Assembly (NCBI GenBank): GCA_949825025.1
Contig: OX463784.1
Coordinates: 16,434,124 to 16,498,123 of the forward strand
Direction: 5' to 3'
Source of the DNA: Siphlonurus alternatus
Lineage: Eukaryota; Arthropoda; Insecta; Ephemeroptera; Siphlonuridae
DNA: 64,000 bases
The translations under genes and the position numbers were made by a program. The notes under the pieces were generated by a model, which saw only the letters and a program-made list of their open reading frames with translations, ran no database searches and was not told where the DNA came from. Of the stretch, positions 13,273 through 27,203 are shown piece after piece (positions within the stretch are counted from its first letter, which is position 1; each line of letters begins with the position of its first letter).

Positions 13273-13278
13273 ATTAAA
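13273..13278 (+). terminator. Candidate polyadenylation signal of the glycine-rich gene
   Basis: ATTAAA, the common variant of AATAAA, lies 117 bp after the stop codon and is followed by a T-rich stretch. No canonical AATAAA is closer. Confidence 0.35.
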
Positions 13279-13289
13279 TTTCATCATAT

Positions 13290-14593
13290 TTTTGTAATTA
13301 TTGATTTTTATTTGAGATTTTTACCCAACTGAGAGTTATAACTTTATTATACATAGTATACTCATTTTATCAATATATTATAGTTAGGGAAGAACATCTC
13401 AAGTAGGTTCATAATTTTAATTATGTTTTAGTTTGCTTTTATTTTCTACCTTTTCAAGCAACTATATATAATATTATAGAATAAAAAGCATATTAATTAA
13501 TCAGGACAAAATAAATCATAACACAGTAAGGAGGGAAGGGGAGGGAAGAATGGAGAAACAGGCTGTGCTAAAACCAGGTAGGGTTTAAAATTAAAACCAA
13601 CATGTGTAGCTTGAGACAAAACTTTAGTTACCTAGCTCTGCGCCATTTCGGATGGTTTATTCATGCAAGATCCCTATACTCTATACTAAAAGGGATCTTG
13701 GTTTCACGTTCACTTGGTGAATTTTCATTATTCAATAATATATTTAGCAAATGTTTTCTCACCTTTCCTGAAATTTCAAGTCATTAATCCCGCCCTAATA
13801 TAATATATACTCTAATCATCTAATGAATTTACAGTATCCACAAATCAGTAAGGTGGAACGAAAATTTTGAGTGTATTGAGGTATACATAATTTATATTAT
13901 ACGATATAGCGATTAGTGCTACTTGGTATGATAAATTTTAATATAAATGAAATAAACAAAATATAACATTTACATTTTAAACTTGAAGCGTATACTTATG
14001 AAAAATAAATATACAATGCTCATGAATAATTAAATATTATACAAATCAAAATTTGTTTTTCTTTGAAACTTATATGCAATTTTCTTAATAATATATAAAC
14101 ATTTGATAAAACTACAATATTGTTATAAATACCAAAATATTATTATGTGAGAATAACAATAAGGAAATTAGTTGTCAACAACAGGATAGAATCTAATAGC
14201 TTGAGGAAGCAAGTTAAGTATTCTCAGACGAAAAGTAATTTTGTGTTGGGTGAATAATATTTTGTCGAATGTTTTAAACAATAGGAAATGTCAAGGTAGC
14301 TTCATGACCTTCCACTTAATAAAGTGTATTTACTAGAAGCTTCTTTGTGTTCACCAGCATAGAAATGTCCCATGCAGAACATATTTTATATGGATATTAG
14401 GTAGATATTTTATATATCGCTATTGAGAAGTGCATGCATAGAAGCTAAAGTATGTACACGCAAGATGATTATTATGCATCAGATATATTATGTATGATTT
14501 CTTAGGAAATTTAATTATTTAGAAAATAATAAGAAAATAAGAGAAATCATAATATATAATTTGACAATTAAATTGAGATTGATTTTTTACATT

Positions 14594-14631
<38 letters not shown>

Positions 14632-17600
14632 AATGATGATTAATTTAAATGTAAGGTTTGTAAATTTACATTACATTTTGTTTATGTAATTTGTAATAGT
14701 TTAAAATTGTAATTTAATTTATCTATATATAGACAATAAAGATATTAACAAAATAAATATCCTTCAAAATACATTTAAGTACAGGTAATTAAGTCTATAT
14801 AATTATTACACAAAAGTATAATTATCTAAGGTGCTTAATTAGTATCATTATAATAATAGCCTTAATAAAAAAATATTATATATATATATTATACGCGTAT
14901 TTAAAATCAACATTTTTACATTCTATTTTCTGGACGAATTAAGTGCTATTATTTCTTCATAATAAATTCAATAACCTTTTAAGTAGCAACTACACAACAA
15001 ATGTTACGAAATTAATGAATGAAATTTACACTTTTACAAGGTGCATTTATATTATATAAAGTTGATTGACCTATGACAGCATCGTTATGCAAGTTTCCTG
15101 CGTTTTTAAACCTCGTTCTTTTCCAGGGCGTGCTAAATAGCCACATAGTAAGAAGGCTATTATACATTACGAGATGCAATTGCACATCTTCATAATATGC
15201 ATTCACTGACCGCACAGCATATGTAATAATGATGAAAGCTGTCTTTCATCGATCCTACTATAGTAGTTCCCAATATTTTGTCCATGAACGTACTGTATAT
15301 ACAGTTGGATTAATTCTACAGTCCAAGAACTGTAAAAATATGCCAGAAAGTATAGCCGGAAGTGAAAATCAATAATCTGAAAATTTTAGGAACTATAACA
15401 AATAAATATATTTCAGAGTGCAAAGGTTTAAAGAAAGGATGAAAGTCAAAAGCTGAATTCTGCGCTGGAGTAATCTTGCATTTTTTTAAATTTTTTTTAA
15501 ACATTATATATATACTATATCCATTTATTATACCAGTACACTAAAACTTCTTATTATAATACGATTAATAATATGTCCGTGGCGTTTGTAATTATTATAT
15601 TATTTTACTCCAAAATAATATTATTGCACTTATTAATTTAGTGAGTTTTAATAAGAAAAACATGATTTTAAATACGATTTTTGTGTCGATTGTTCCAAAA
15701 TCCAACAAATCAATACTTTTGAGTTTAATTTACATTCAAACTTCATTATTTATATTTTCATTTATTTTAACATTGAAGCTTTGTTGTATTAAATTACATT
15801 AAAAAAAATGCCTTGAGAAAAATGTATCTAAGGATAAAAAAAAAATGACAATCAATTCACGCACATTATTGGATATCATGCATGCATGAAATAGCAATTT
15901 AGTTCATGCCGTGTGAAAATATCATCATTGTCTGACCTTTTCCGTATAAAATATCGATTTAATACGATAATTTTACTTTTATTCCTTGTTTGTAAAATTA
16001 CATTGAATGACTCACACATTAAGCAAGTCTCCTAATTACAAGCATTTGTGCTGAATAATCCGGTGTGATTAGCGCTTCGTTGGTTGCAGATGCGCGCGCA
16101 ACCTTGGTGTGCAGCCTGCAGCTCTAGCTGTGACGGGGAAAGTGATGACCTTTGACCTCTGACAAGGTCACGAACCTATACTTGTCGATAACAAATAATT
16201 TCTTGTGAATTTAGTGAGATATTGTCAAGTTAACCATAACATTACCAAGGTCTTTTTTGTCCCACGCTATATAACGCTATAACAACCCACAAGTTAAATC
16301 CCTATACTAATTTTTTAAGTTTTTATGTTTTCTCACTAATATTTTTACGGCTATAGATTCCCATGGATTACTAATTGTTTCAGATTTTTTGAGCAGTACG
16401 TCTCTCAAACTTTTTTTTTTTTTCCACTTTAAAAAAGCTGTGGGTCGTCTCAACCCTCCCATCTGGTAATGCTAGGGTTGTTTTTTTTAAAACAATAATT
16501 TGATTTCTTACACGATACTACTTGTATTTGAAAGTACTATACTCGAAAGTCGAACTGTTGAATTGAATCCACCGTGCAATTTAGATATTTTGCTTTGTTT
16601 CTATATAGATAGCAAAGGGGTATTTTTTTTAAATATGCCCCCAACACGTGTACATAATAATTAGGTTCAGATTTATTTTACTGCAGAAGTATATGAACAT
16701 ACACTACTCTTTGAAATATTAAAAAAATAGCCAAAGTAATTAATTATTAAATGTTATAGGTTAATACATTATTATCAACATGTTATATTATAATATTATA
16801 TAACTTTCTGGAATAGTAATTAAGTGTATTAAGATGCTACATCGAACATAAACTATGAGAATAAAAAGCTTACTTATAAGGTAGTTTGATTCCCAAGTGC
16901 TGAAACTAATTTGGAGCTGACAAAAAACTGAAAACCCTTTAAAAATCAACTGAACACATTCATATATTAAATTTTATTTTTCTTATACATTCATTTTACA
17001 TCCTATTTTTTTTAGACTATAATATTAAACTTATAAAATAAATTTCATAAATTTAAAATAAATATTTTAGCTATAAAATATATTTATTAGAATTTAAATC
17101 TTATAATTTTATCATCAATTTATAATTAACTCTATACATATTTCACTGCACTAAATTACACAATATGCAAGCAAATGAGCAATTAATTTTAAATCAATCA
17201 CTATTCGTTGCTGTACATTGCACATTAGTCACGTTACTTATTAAAAATTAATTCAAATATTTACAATTAAATAAGATCAAATTTGGTTTATAAATATTAT
17301 CAATTACAATGTTTGGTTGTTGTTAAAAATGAGAGATCTGCAATAATAATTTAAAAACATCATAAAATAAAAAATCTGAGCAACCATACTTAATTTAATT
17401 TAATTTTTCTTTCAAAACAGACGTGCATACACACTTTCAGAAACAAATTTGACCAATTCTTCGTAGTAACATTAGTATACATGCGTATGGATGAATTGTA
17501 AAAAAAAAAATGTGTAATATTTTTCTTGCAAATATTTAACCATAGCAACTAATTTTGTAAAAATATATTAACAAATTTTTAAAACTACATCTTCCCTTTC

Positions 17601-18080
17601 TGCTACGCAGAAAAAATATTGCATCAATTGTCCTAAGGCCTTAAAATTGTACTAAATAATAATTACACACAATAATTTATATTGCACTTATATCATAATC
17701 ACAATACAAAAATTTCAAATTTAGATATCGTATCAAAATCTACACTAATATTAAAATTATATGATGTTATCAAAGCACCAAAAACGTGTAACGAGTGAAA
17801 GATGATAGCAAAGTAAAATGTACACTCAAAATAACATAAAGTGTCATTTTGCAGCTCTGTGAATCTCCATTATTTTTTACTTCAAGTGAATTCATCACGT
17901 TGGCGTCAATAAAGATGGCCATCAATACTAATTTCTGCATGTGAAATCCAATACTAGCATATGCAAGTGCGCAATATTCACGTCGTATGTCTCTAAAAAT
18001 TGCCTATGTAAATCCTACGCTAAAAAATAAATTTACTGCCTAATGTAACGCCTTGTTGGTATGCAACTTCTTCTACACTC
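13290..18080. other. Intergenic AT-rich stretch
   Basis: No coding exon was recognised between the two flanking genes. It holds a purine-rich block near 13,530, a short hairpin (CAAGATCCC, then GGGATCTTG) at about 13,667-13,702, a poly-A run of about 30 at 14,598-14,627, and one GC-richer block at about 16,075-16,175 with nuclear-receptor half-sites (listed separately). Confidence 0.6.
16146..16170. promoter_or_regulatory. DR1 nuclear-receptor motif plus inverted half-site
   Basis: TGACCTTTGACCT (16146-16158) is the exact reverse complement of AGGTCAAAGGTCA, the ideal DR1 site bound by HNF4 and by RXR/USP-type receptors. A further AGGTCA lies at 16165-16170 in inverted orientation. It sits in an isolated GC-richer patch in intergenic DNA, 3' of both flanking genes. 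Binding is inference from the consensus. Confidence 0.45.
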
Positions 18081-18406
18081 TTTTATTTATGGGGAACGAA
18101 TTTAATTGCTAGTGTGGCGAATCACAAGCTACGCAGATATTTATTTTAAATTGAGTGTACACTAAAAAGCAGCTGAATTAATTGTTGTCATTTTCATTAT
18201 ACCTTGGCATAATATATAAAATCACCAGTTTCAAAACTATAGATAAAAATAATATATATATTTTTCAATGATCTATTTATGAATCTGATGATTTTCAATA
18301 AGCGTGAATGAAAATTCAACATTTACTCGTCAGTTTTACTTAAATTCACCCAAATGGTCCAATCTTACAGTCCTTATGTTATGAAATACGTCTTGTATCA
18401 AGGGTT

Positions 18407-19714
18407 TCAGAATATCCTCGCGGTGGAGGGGTCCTCGATCTTGCCGGCCATCAGCGCCGTCCGAGTCTCGCGGTCCACCACAAAGTAGAGGAAGGGTCGC
18501 ATGGCGTCCAGCACCTCGCCTGTCGAGCGGGCAGTCACCACACCTGCAAGCATGGGACAGTCAGAAGGGACTCGGGTGAATCTACTCATTTTCTAACTAC
18601 GAAAATATGAATTTACTGTGACTGAGACATGAGTTTCTGCCGTCATATTTATTCACATACATTTTTCTCGTGCAGTAGGCAACCTAACTTAATTGCACTC
18701 TTGCGACAGCTATGTCTTAATTTTCAGGATGGGGTTACAAATTAACAATTATTTGAGGCAAAATATTGGTGAATTTAGCTAGTCTTCAGCAAATATAAGC
18801 TATAATAATTCAAGTATAAGTCTTGCATGGAGCTCAATTATCTTAATATAATTATGTGTTTATACGTGTAATAATAATTATAATACTATAATATTTAATA
18901 CGATCGAAGTGAAGAAATTGACAGTTTTTTCTACCTTAAGTACCCACCGAACAATTGAATTTACCTTTGAAGAGTGGAAACGTTTAAACACTTCTATAAT
19001 CACTATTTTTTAAAAAACAAAGTTGATAGGAATTAGAAAATAGTGTTGCGTTCAAACGATATACGTCATACTATAACCATATTTTTAATAAGTACTCAAT
19101 GTACGTAATATACAATACTTGACCTATCTCAATAAAGAAAATCTAGTTATGAAATAAAATTTAATTTATATTTTTATAAATATGGCAACACTGTAAATTA
19201 ATTAGTCCTCTTACACGAATGTGACAATTGAATTACGTCATAATGCATATAATTATTTATTTAAATGCACGCATTCGTCACGGATAATGCATCTAAAGGC
19301 CGTGCCGAAACAATAGCCAAATTATTGTTGAATATAGACAGACCGTAACTATCATAACATCATCAGTTTGTCAAAGACCTTCGTCATATTATTATGAGAG
19401 TATCCGGAGTATTCCTTTATATCACAACAATGAAAGTTAAAATCTGTAATTGTTTTACATGTACTCTATATAATAAGTACACTACAATTGTTGTAAAATG
19501 GAAAGTCATCGTAATTATATTGTTTATATTTTAATTATTGTATTTTTTTTAAAATGACCTTGGTATTTTAGGACTTCCTTAATATATAGATAACTCGCAA
19601 AAAGTTATAATTTTAACATAAAAATTGTTATTAAATACGTACTTTTATCCATCATAATATTCATATAATATGTTCCTGTAAAAATTACATTGAATTAAGA
19701 ATTGTTTATAATTG

Positions 19715-19746
<32 letters not shown>

Positions 19747-22700
19747 GCTTTCTATAAATTTATATTATTATTATAAAATAATGCAAGTTATCTATTTTAA
19801 GATATTTGAACTATTAAATTATAAGTTCAGCTAATACAGTTAAAGTTATAGATATTAATTTAAATAGAAGATACATTATAATACAAATTTATGGAGAGCA
19901 AATTTTATAAGCAGAGAATTAATACTAGATTTAATCATATAATAAATTATATAATATTAAACAAGATTGCGTTGCCATGGAGTTCTTTAATTCGCTGCCC
20001 AGTTTGTTAATTATCATTTATATCCGGAGCATGACATTGTTTTCGGAAGTTTACAAAAAGAAGATTACTATCTATCTATAACTGACTTTTTCTTAAAAAG
20101 ATTATCTTTTATGAGATAAAACTGGAGAAGTCTGAATAAATAAATGCGTTCATTAGTTTATTAATATTTTTGCAATTTCACAAATTTTGGTCATTTTAGT
20201 TCTTCATTTATTTCATACAAATTCTACAACTCAAGCGACTAACGTAGTGATTTAATCGCCTAAAAAGTAGGCAACTTCTTCAACACATATATTTTCATAA
20301 GACACTTGCATGAAAACGTGTATTTTTATATATACTCAGCTACAGTATAATACAAAGGTTTGAGTGCTAAACTGGCAGATACATAATGGATTGAGCATGC
20401 AGAGTTTACAGAAATATTTAAAGTGATGTGAAAATTTTCAATGTCTTTTTGAATTAGGAAATTTTGGCTCTCAGAATTTATTATTTTTGTCCTTAAAGTA
20501 TTTATATCTTATATGGAAACCTTCACTGAGCCATCAACCTTTTAAAATTGATGTTTTTAAACTGTTCTCAGATATATGACTAGTTAGGATTAAAATATCG
20601 AACACTCGGTAGACGAAGACATATTGATGGACTCACGGGTATGCAGAGATCGTACGGCCCCGAAGTCCATGTGGATGGACTGCTCCAGCTCCCGCACGAA
20701 CAGACCGGGGTCCAGGGACATCCGGTTGAGTCGGGACAGTCGAGGGTCGAATATGTCCCACACTCCCAGCTGGGGAAACGGTGATAATTACCATGAGGGA
20801 TGCAGGAAATGACCTTTTTCTGAATATTTCTTTTATAGATTAAAAAATAGGGGCTATATTAATTTTAAATGTCGTATTTAATTTACAACGTTGGGTTAAA
20901 AAAAAGATCAACCTCTCTGGAGAGATACAAAACTTGCATGGAAAACAACCATATATATAATTGTTTTCGTATATTAATTGATTTGTTGGCAAAAATTATG
21001 AAGGTGTAATTCATTAGCGTACAATAAATTCAATAAGTCTGTTCGTAAATACACAATCAGAAAGAATTAATTATTTGTGATGAACCTTCTGTACATGAAA
21101 CATAAGGTTCATCACAAATAATTGATTCTTTCTGATTGTGTATTTACGAACAGACCTAATGTCTCTTAAAATTTGCATGCATGGCTTTTGCTTACATAAA
21201 TTATATTTCAATATAAAGCAATATATTGTTTTAGGTATACCACCACACATGGCAGCCATAGATTTAAGTAAGATAGAACAATTAACTGTTAATTATAAAT
21301 ATGAGTGTATTTTTTATATTTTTAAGCGATCGTAAACTAAGAACAGCTGACTTGGTGACGTCATGACCACGTGACGCTACCTGCTGCAGTGATGAGGTGA
21401 GCACCACGGTCCCCTCGGCGGAGAACGCTGGCAGGGTGACGTGCAGACGCGAGGGTCGCATGGCGGTCAGCACGTGGCGAAGTGGCGCCGTCGTCAGCTC
21501 GCGCGCCAGCTGCTTGAGCGCCACGCCACGCCCGTCAGTGGGCAGCAGCACCAGCAGGCCGTACTGCGGCTCCTGTCAATCAATGTCAATCTCTTATTTG
21601 TATAATAACACACTATATAATACATTGATTTTATTTTCGTCATGTGTCACTGTAAAAAATAATCAATGTTATCAAATTATAAAAAATGTTAAATGAATTA
21701 TTATGTATTGTACGTGCAGAGTTTATATTATCGTAATTAGTAGAACAATAGAAATTATTTCCTATTTTTATATTGATTGGCATTGATTTTGTCAAGTGTA
21801 TTTTTGATTAATTTTATGACATCATGATGTCATTGATGACTTCAATTTACTTTAATTGACAACAACTTTTTTTTATGATTTAAAAATGTAAATTCTCACT
21901 TACAATTAAATTAATGTCACACAGCAGGCCCACAATATAACATTAATAACATGGTGTTATTTTAACGCTAATATTTATTTCTTACAATTTGCAACCAAAC
22001 GTATCATGGTATACATCGGAAAATATATTTAGGAGGGATATAATTTGATGGTAAAATAATCTCGAAGTAACAAATTATAAAAACATCATTGTTTATTGAA
22101 TATTTAGTATCCCCCTGCACTCACGTCTAGCGGTAGCAGAGCTGCGACGGCCCTGAGACGCGGCAAGGACGCGAAGGGCAGGATCTCACGCCTCTCCAGG
22201 ATAGGTACAGGTCGCGTGAACTCGCCGTTGAGGAGTCGGAAGCGGCGCCGCGGAGTGAGCGGGTCAGAGGCGCCAGAGCCGGGCGGCTTGGTCCCGCTCT
22301 CTATCCCGTTGTTGAGCTCGATGTCCGGGAACAGAGCCTGCACGCTCGCTGGAACGTGGTGACACATCAGTACAGTGCACAAGAAGTGGAGGGTTTGAGG
22401 ATGTTTTTTTAATGGTTTTTCTTTATGATATAGCAATTAATTACATACAAAATATGAAAACTGAGAAATCAGAAATTCAATCAGATGCTTCTCTAAATTT
22501 TGTCATTTATAAGAAAGAAGAAATTTATGTAATTTTGCCGTTGATTGCTTGACCGTTTTCTGCGTGAGAAAAAAGCAACCAATCAACGTTTCAATTTAAT
22601 CAACCAGTTAGTAGCTTCATTTCATGGAAAACCAGCTTTTTTAAGTGATATTTTAATAGTGTAATAATAACTTAAATATAATTAAATAAAGACTAAACAT

Positions 22701-25700
22701 TATTAATTAAATAATTGAGAGTTTATTATTAAATTAATTGGATTATAAATACATTTCAATTATACAGTAATTTAAAAACGTTGCGTGACCGCGTGTTTTT
22801 GTGTTTCAAGGGCGCCACAGGATTAATTGGAATTTGAGGTCATTATTTGCATGTGAATGAAAATCATTTACGTATTATAGATTTTACGCTGCATTTCATC
22901 ATGCCAAAGCTGCGAATGTTAGCGAATGTTAGATTGAAGTCATTGAAGTGTAATACATTTTCAAATGCGTATGTAATTTCAGAAAATTTAATTTATTCAT
23001 TAGTAAAACTGTAATATTAATCTGTAATATATAATTTTGTACAATGTACAACTATATTGAATAATAGTAACAAATTTTTGTTAGAAGAGATAATAAAAAG
23101 ATAGCATAAAAGCTAATAATTTTTGCTTGTCTGGAAGATATAATATAATATTATACACAAATTATATTGTATTTATTTTTTAATAAAAAATATAAAGATA
23201 TAACAGTAAATTATTAATTTCATAATTTCAATCAATGTTTTTCATAAACGTTCATGGGCTTCTGAATATTTGAGCTAAATTGCAACGACAACTAGCTGTA
23301 TAATAGTTTATTACAATTCCAGGCATTTTTACAATACTTTTATAATTTCCTCATGTACTGTACTACCTATGTATACTAAATTCTTCAAAACTTCCCGTGC
23401 GAACATTTTCTGACCTTGAAGGAGGGGTCAAATGCCACCAAATTATGGTAATTTAAATTTTGCATCACATAACTTACGCCAACAATTACTTGTTAATTTC
23501 TTCCTTAACTATAAAGTATTATAAATTACAGGAATTCTTAATTTGTGGTGTTTACCCCCCTCCTCTTTTCCTTATCAATGGTACACTCATTACCTTGAAA
23601 AATTTCCCACTTGCATTAGCAAAATCACTATGTAAATGCCTTGTGTTATTCTTACGGGGTATGGTGATTAAAGGCGGATTCAGATGTCGACAACGGCGAT
23701 GATGCGACGCGATTTTGTCACACAAGCTGTGAAATCCTATGCGGCGAGCGAATTCGCCAGTTTGCAGCAGCGAAATCACGCTAATTGCGATGCTCTTTTT
23801 TTTAATCGCCAAATATGGCCGCCAATGGATGTAACAGCAAGTGCGCATTATTTGCGTCGCATGATAAAAATCGCTTTGTGAATCCGCCTTAACACCACCC
23901 GCAAATGGAAATTTTCCAAGGCAACAAGTGTACCTAATTTTCTCCACTCACTTGCTCTTTTCCTCCTCACACTCTCCTCAGTAGTGACGTCAGAGTAGTC
24001 CTCCGTGGTCGGCTCCATGGTTGACTTTTCCTCCTCATCTGAAGGCTCCATCGACGTCTCCTCAACTTCTTGCATTGTCGTCTCCTCGGTAGGTTCCATA
24101 GGTTTTTCCGCCTCTTCCATAGGATTTTCTTCCATCGGTGCCTCCTCTGATGACATTACTTCCTCTTCAGTTGGTTTTTCCTCCATCGGTGTGTCCTCGG
24201 AAGTTGTTTCTTCCATAGGTTTTTCCTCAACTATCATCGATTCTTCAGGTTTCTGTTCCGTTTCTTCAGGTATATTTTCAGTATGGGTTTCTGCCATTTC
24301 TTCAGCAGGTTTTTCACTATTTTCTTCCATTATATTTTCATCAACTTGCTCCATTAATTGTGCATTATTAGATTCTCCCATTGCTGAATCAGGTACAGGT
24401 GATGCTTCCTCCTCGTCAGGCTTTATTTCCATGTGCTCTGTGGTAGCATCTGATACGAAAAAAAAGTTTTTATTTAAATTTATTCTATAAGCAAGCATAG
24501 TTGTGACAACAATCCAACGTTGATTTTGTCAGACATTATGCATCTCATCGTAGAATTCTAAGAATAAAATATATAAGCCTAGGTGTTAATTATAAATTAT
24601 ATTTATAATATTACACGAATTATGCTATAATTGTTATTTCATAAACATATATATGAAATATTAGTGTAATATTTTCCAATTATATGCTCGCTAGTATATA
24701 ATTTTATGCTATATGCTATAGGATTGCACCAAGCATAACAATTTTATAAAACTTTAGATTTTTTTCTTTATATTATATTTAAACGCTCTGCGTGATGAAT
24801 TTTGCACACCTGTTATAAATATCAATAAAAATGGTCGACCTAAATATTATAATCAAATGATCACACGGGAGACATAATTTCAATGCGGTGGCCAGCAATT
24901 TTATCGCTTGACGGAAGCGTGACGCGTCACATGTGTTGGCGTGACGTCGACACGGATAATAATAGTAGTTGCTCAAATAAGTCAGATTGTTAGATCAATT
25001 CATTTGAATATCTATTGTCACTACCCATTACAAATTATTGTTACGTGAAATAGGGTATATAATTATGTTATAACATTAAGCTGGAAAATGGAAATAATTT
25101 TACTGAATTTTTATATAAAAATGAACATATTTAAAATTTTACATTTTATTGTTAAACGTGGCCTTCATTTTTAAAAACCTTTTATTTTTATATATCGCCG
25201 GAATCATCGGAACCATCTGCAAGAACCAATCTACCCCAAAGATCAACGCAGAGATCCCCCGCACGACATTAATAATTAAATTTGAATAAGTTAAATTCTT
25301 TACGAGAATTATGATATTTTTGTTATATAAATACACTTTTACTATATACATATTACAAAAGTGCATCATAATTTTTTCAGTTAAAAAGTTGAATTAAGTA
25401 AATTAAAGTTGCTGTCTGTAGACTTGTTTTTAAATTAATTTTGAACAGTTGTGGTTTTAAAATTTGTGTAAAATAAGAGGTGTAAATAATAATAATAATA
25501 ATAAACACTCACTAACGATGTTGCTGATCCTTATCAGTATATTTGTACAGTTTGTTTAGTTGATAATTTTACACTAATGAATGTATTAAAGCTATAACAG
25601 ATAAAATATAAATGTACCTTAATTTAGTTCATTGTTACTTTCTTGACTTTTGATATCCCTTCACTCGTTAATACATATATGTGCATGGACCTTTGAACTA

Positions 25701-27135
25701 TTTACTATATAATATAATGTGAACTATATACACTTTCAAATAAATGCAGCTAATTATTCCTCAATAATAAAACATTCTAACATTCTCTAAGTACCTGGTG
25801 GCGTTTCGAGGTCGGTGACCTGGGTGGTGGTAGGCACTTGCATGGTGGTTTCAGGCACCATGGTCGTGGTAGGCGCCACAGTCGTGGTCATGCTCGTCGT
25901 CACCACGGCTGTCGTGTTGCCGGACTCGTCCACGTGGTAACCATAGAAACGTAACAACGGCACGAAATCCGAACGAAGAGACGTGTTGTTGTGACTCAAG
26001 TCCACCCCTTGGAGGAAACCGTTGTGACCGAAGTAACTCTGTGGACAATTTAACATCAAATTTATACAATATTCTCTCAGAAAGTAACCGGAAATATAGG
26101 ACTTTAGTACTATTAGTAAAATTCTTCTTTAAAATATAGAGAATAAATTAAAGGGACAGAGGTACAGTAAAGCTTACGAAAAAAAAAAAAATAAATAAAT
26201 AAATAAAAAAAATTGGGATGGGCTTAGCTCACAATGCTAAAAATATGAAGGAAGTGGTCCTATATAGAGCTTCCATGTTAAATTCAAAATTGCGCCCCTC
26301 CTCTCCAAAATTTGCGCACCATAATTATAAGAAATACGTTATACCCCTGTAACTATGCAACTTCTTCTACTCCGGATAACTGACGTAAGATAATATACGC
26401 CGCATTGTTCAAAATTTATGACATTGTTTTAGATAAAAATAAAGTAACAGGTATTCCTTCTAATTTTAAAATTATTTCGTTAAATACATTGCACAACTCT
26501 CATTACTTTTAATTATATACAATGCCACATGGAACATGCATTATATTGTTTATGACGTTTGTACAATATCATGCGAAAATTACACAGCTCTTTTATTTAC
26601 TATAATAATTAATCAAAGTAATTAATCTATATATGATAAATATCAACTCTCGTATACATTTGACAGGACAATAACCTTGCATTACGTTGCACTATTGTAT
26701 AACATTGAGAAGTGGAGTACACCAATTTCAATGTGCAATTTAATGTCTGTTATGACGAGTATCTTCTATTGTTATTAAGAACCGTTAAATAAGATCATAT
26801 AGCTCAAGACTTACGTAAAAAATAATGAGGATGAGGTAATTAAATGTAAATTCTGTGCCCCCTGAATTAATATTACTGTTATAGATTAATTAAATATAAC
26901 GTTACACAAATTAATTTTAATATTATGTTCACCTCTATCAGAATTTATTTTGAAGTTAAAAAAAAAAACAAAAAAAAAAGTTTTTTTTTATTTTTTTTTT
27001 TTTTAGGTACGTGTACATCACCTATCATAGATGTAAAATTAACAAGAAAGAAAAAATTAAAAGATGTGACTTTATGAGACGATCGAGGTATTATATTTTA
27101 TATTTTACAGAAATATCTGTTACTCAATTATATAT

Positions 27136-27203
<68 letters not shown>

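Noticed and set aside
23684..24490. Plus-strand Ser/Val-rich frames opposite serpin exon 5 and the nested element
   Set aside because: The minus strand has the acidic serpin exon with a good acceptor and donor and matching phase; the plus frames are its shadow.
24880..24970. GC-richer block in a serpin intron as the missing helix F exon
   Set aside because: Translation on the minus strand shows no serpin motif and stops interrupt two frames. It has a GTGACGCGTCAC palindrome and is more likely a repeat remnant.
25170..25290. Minus-strand frame (INVVRGISALIFGVDWFLQM) as a missing serpin exon
   Set aside because: The initial IN is suggestive, but nothing else matches the helix F / strand 3A region and no acceptor-donor pair with phase 1-1 was found.
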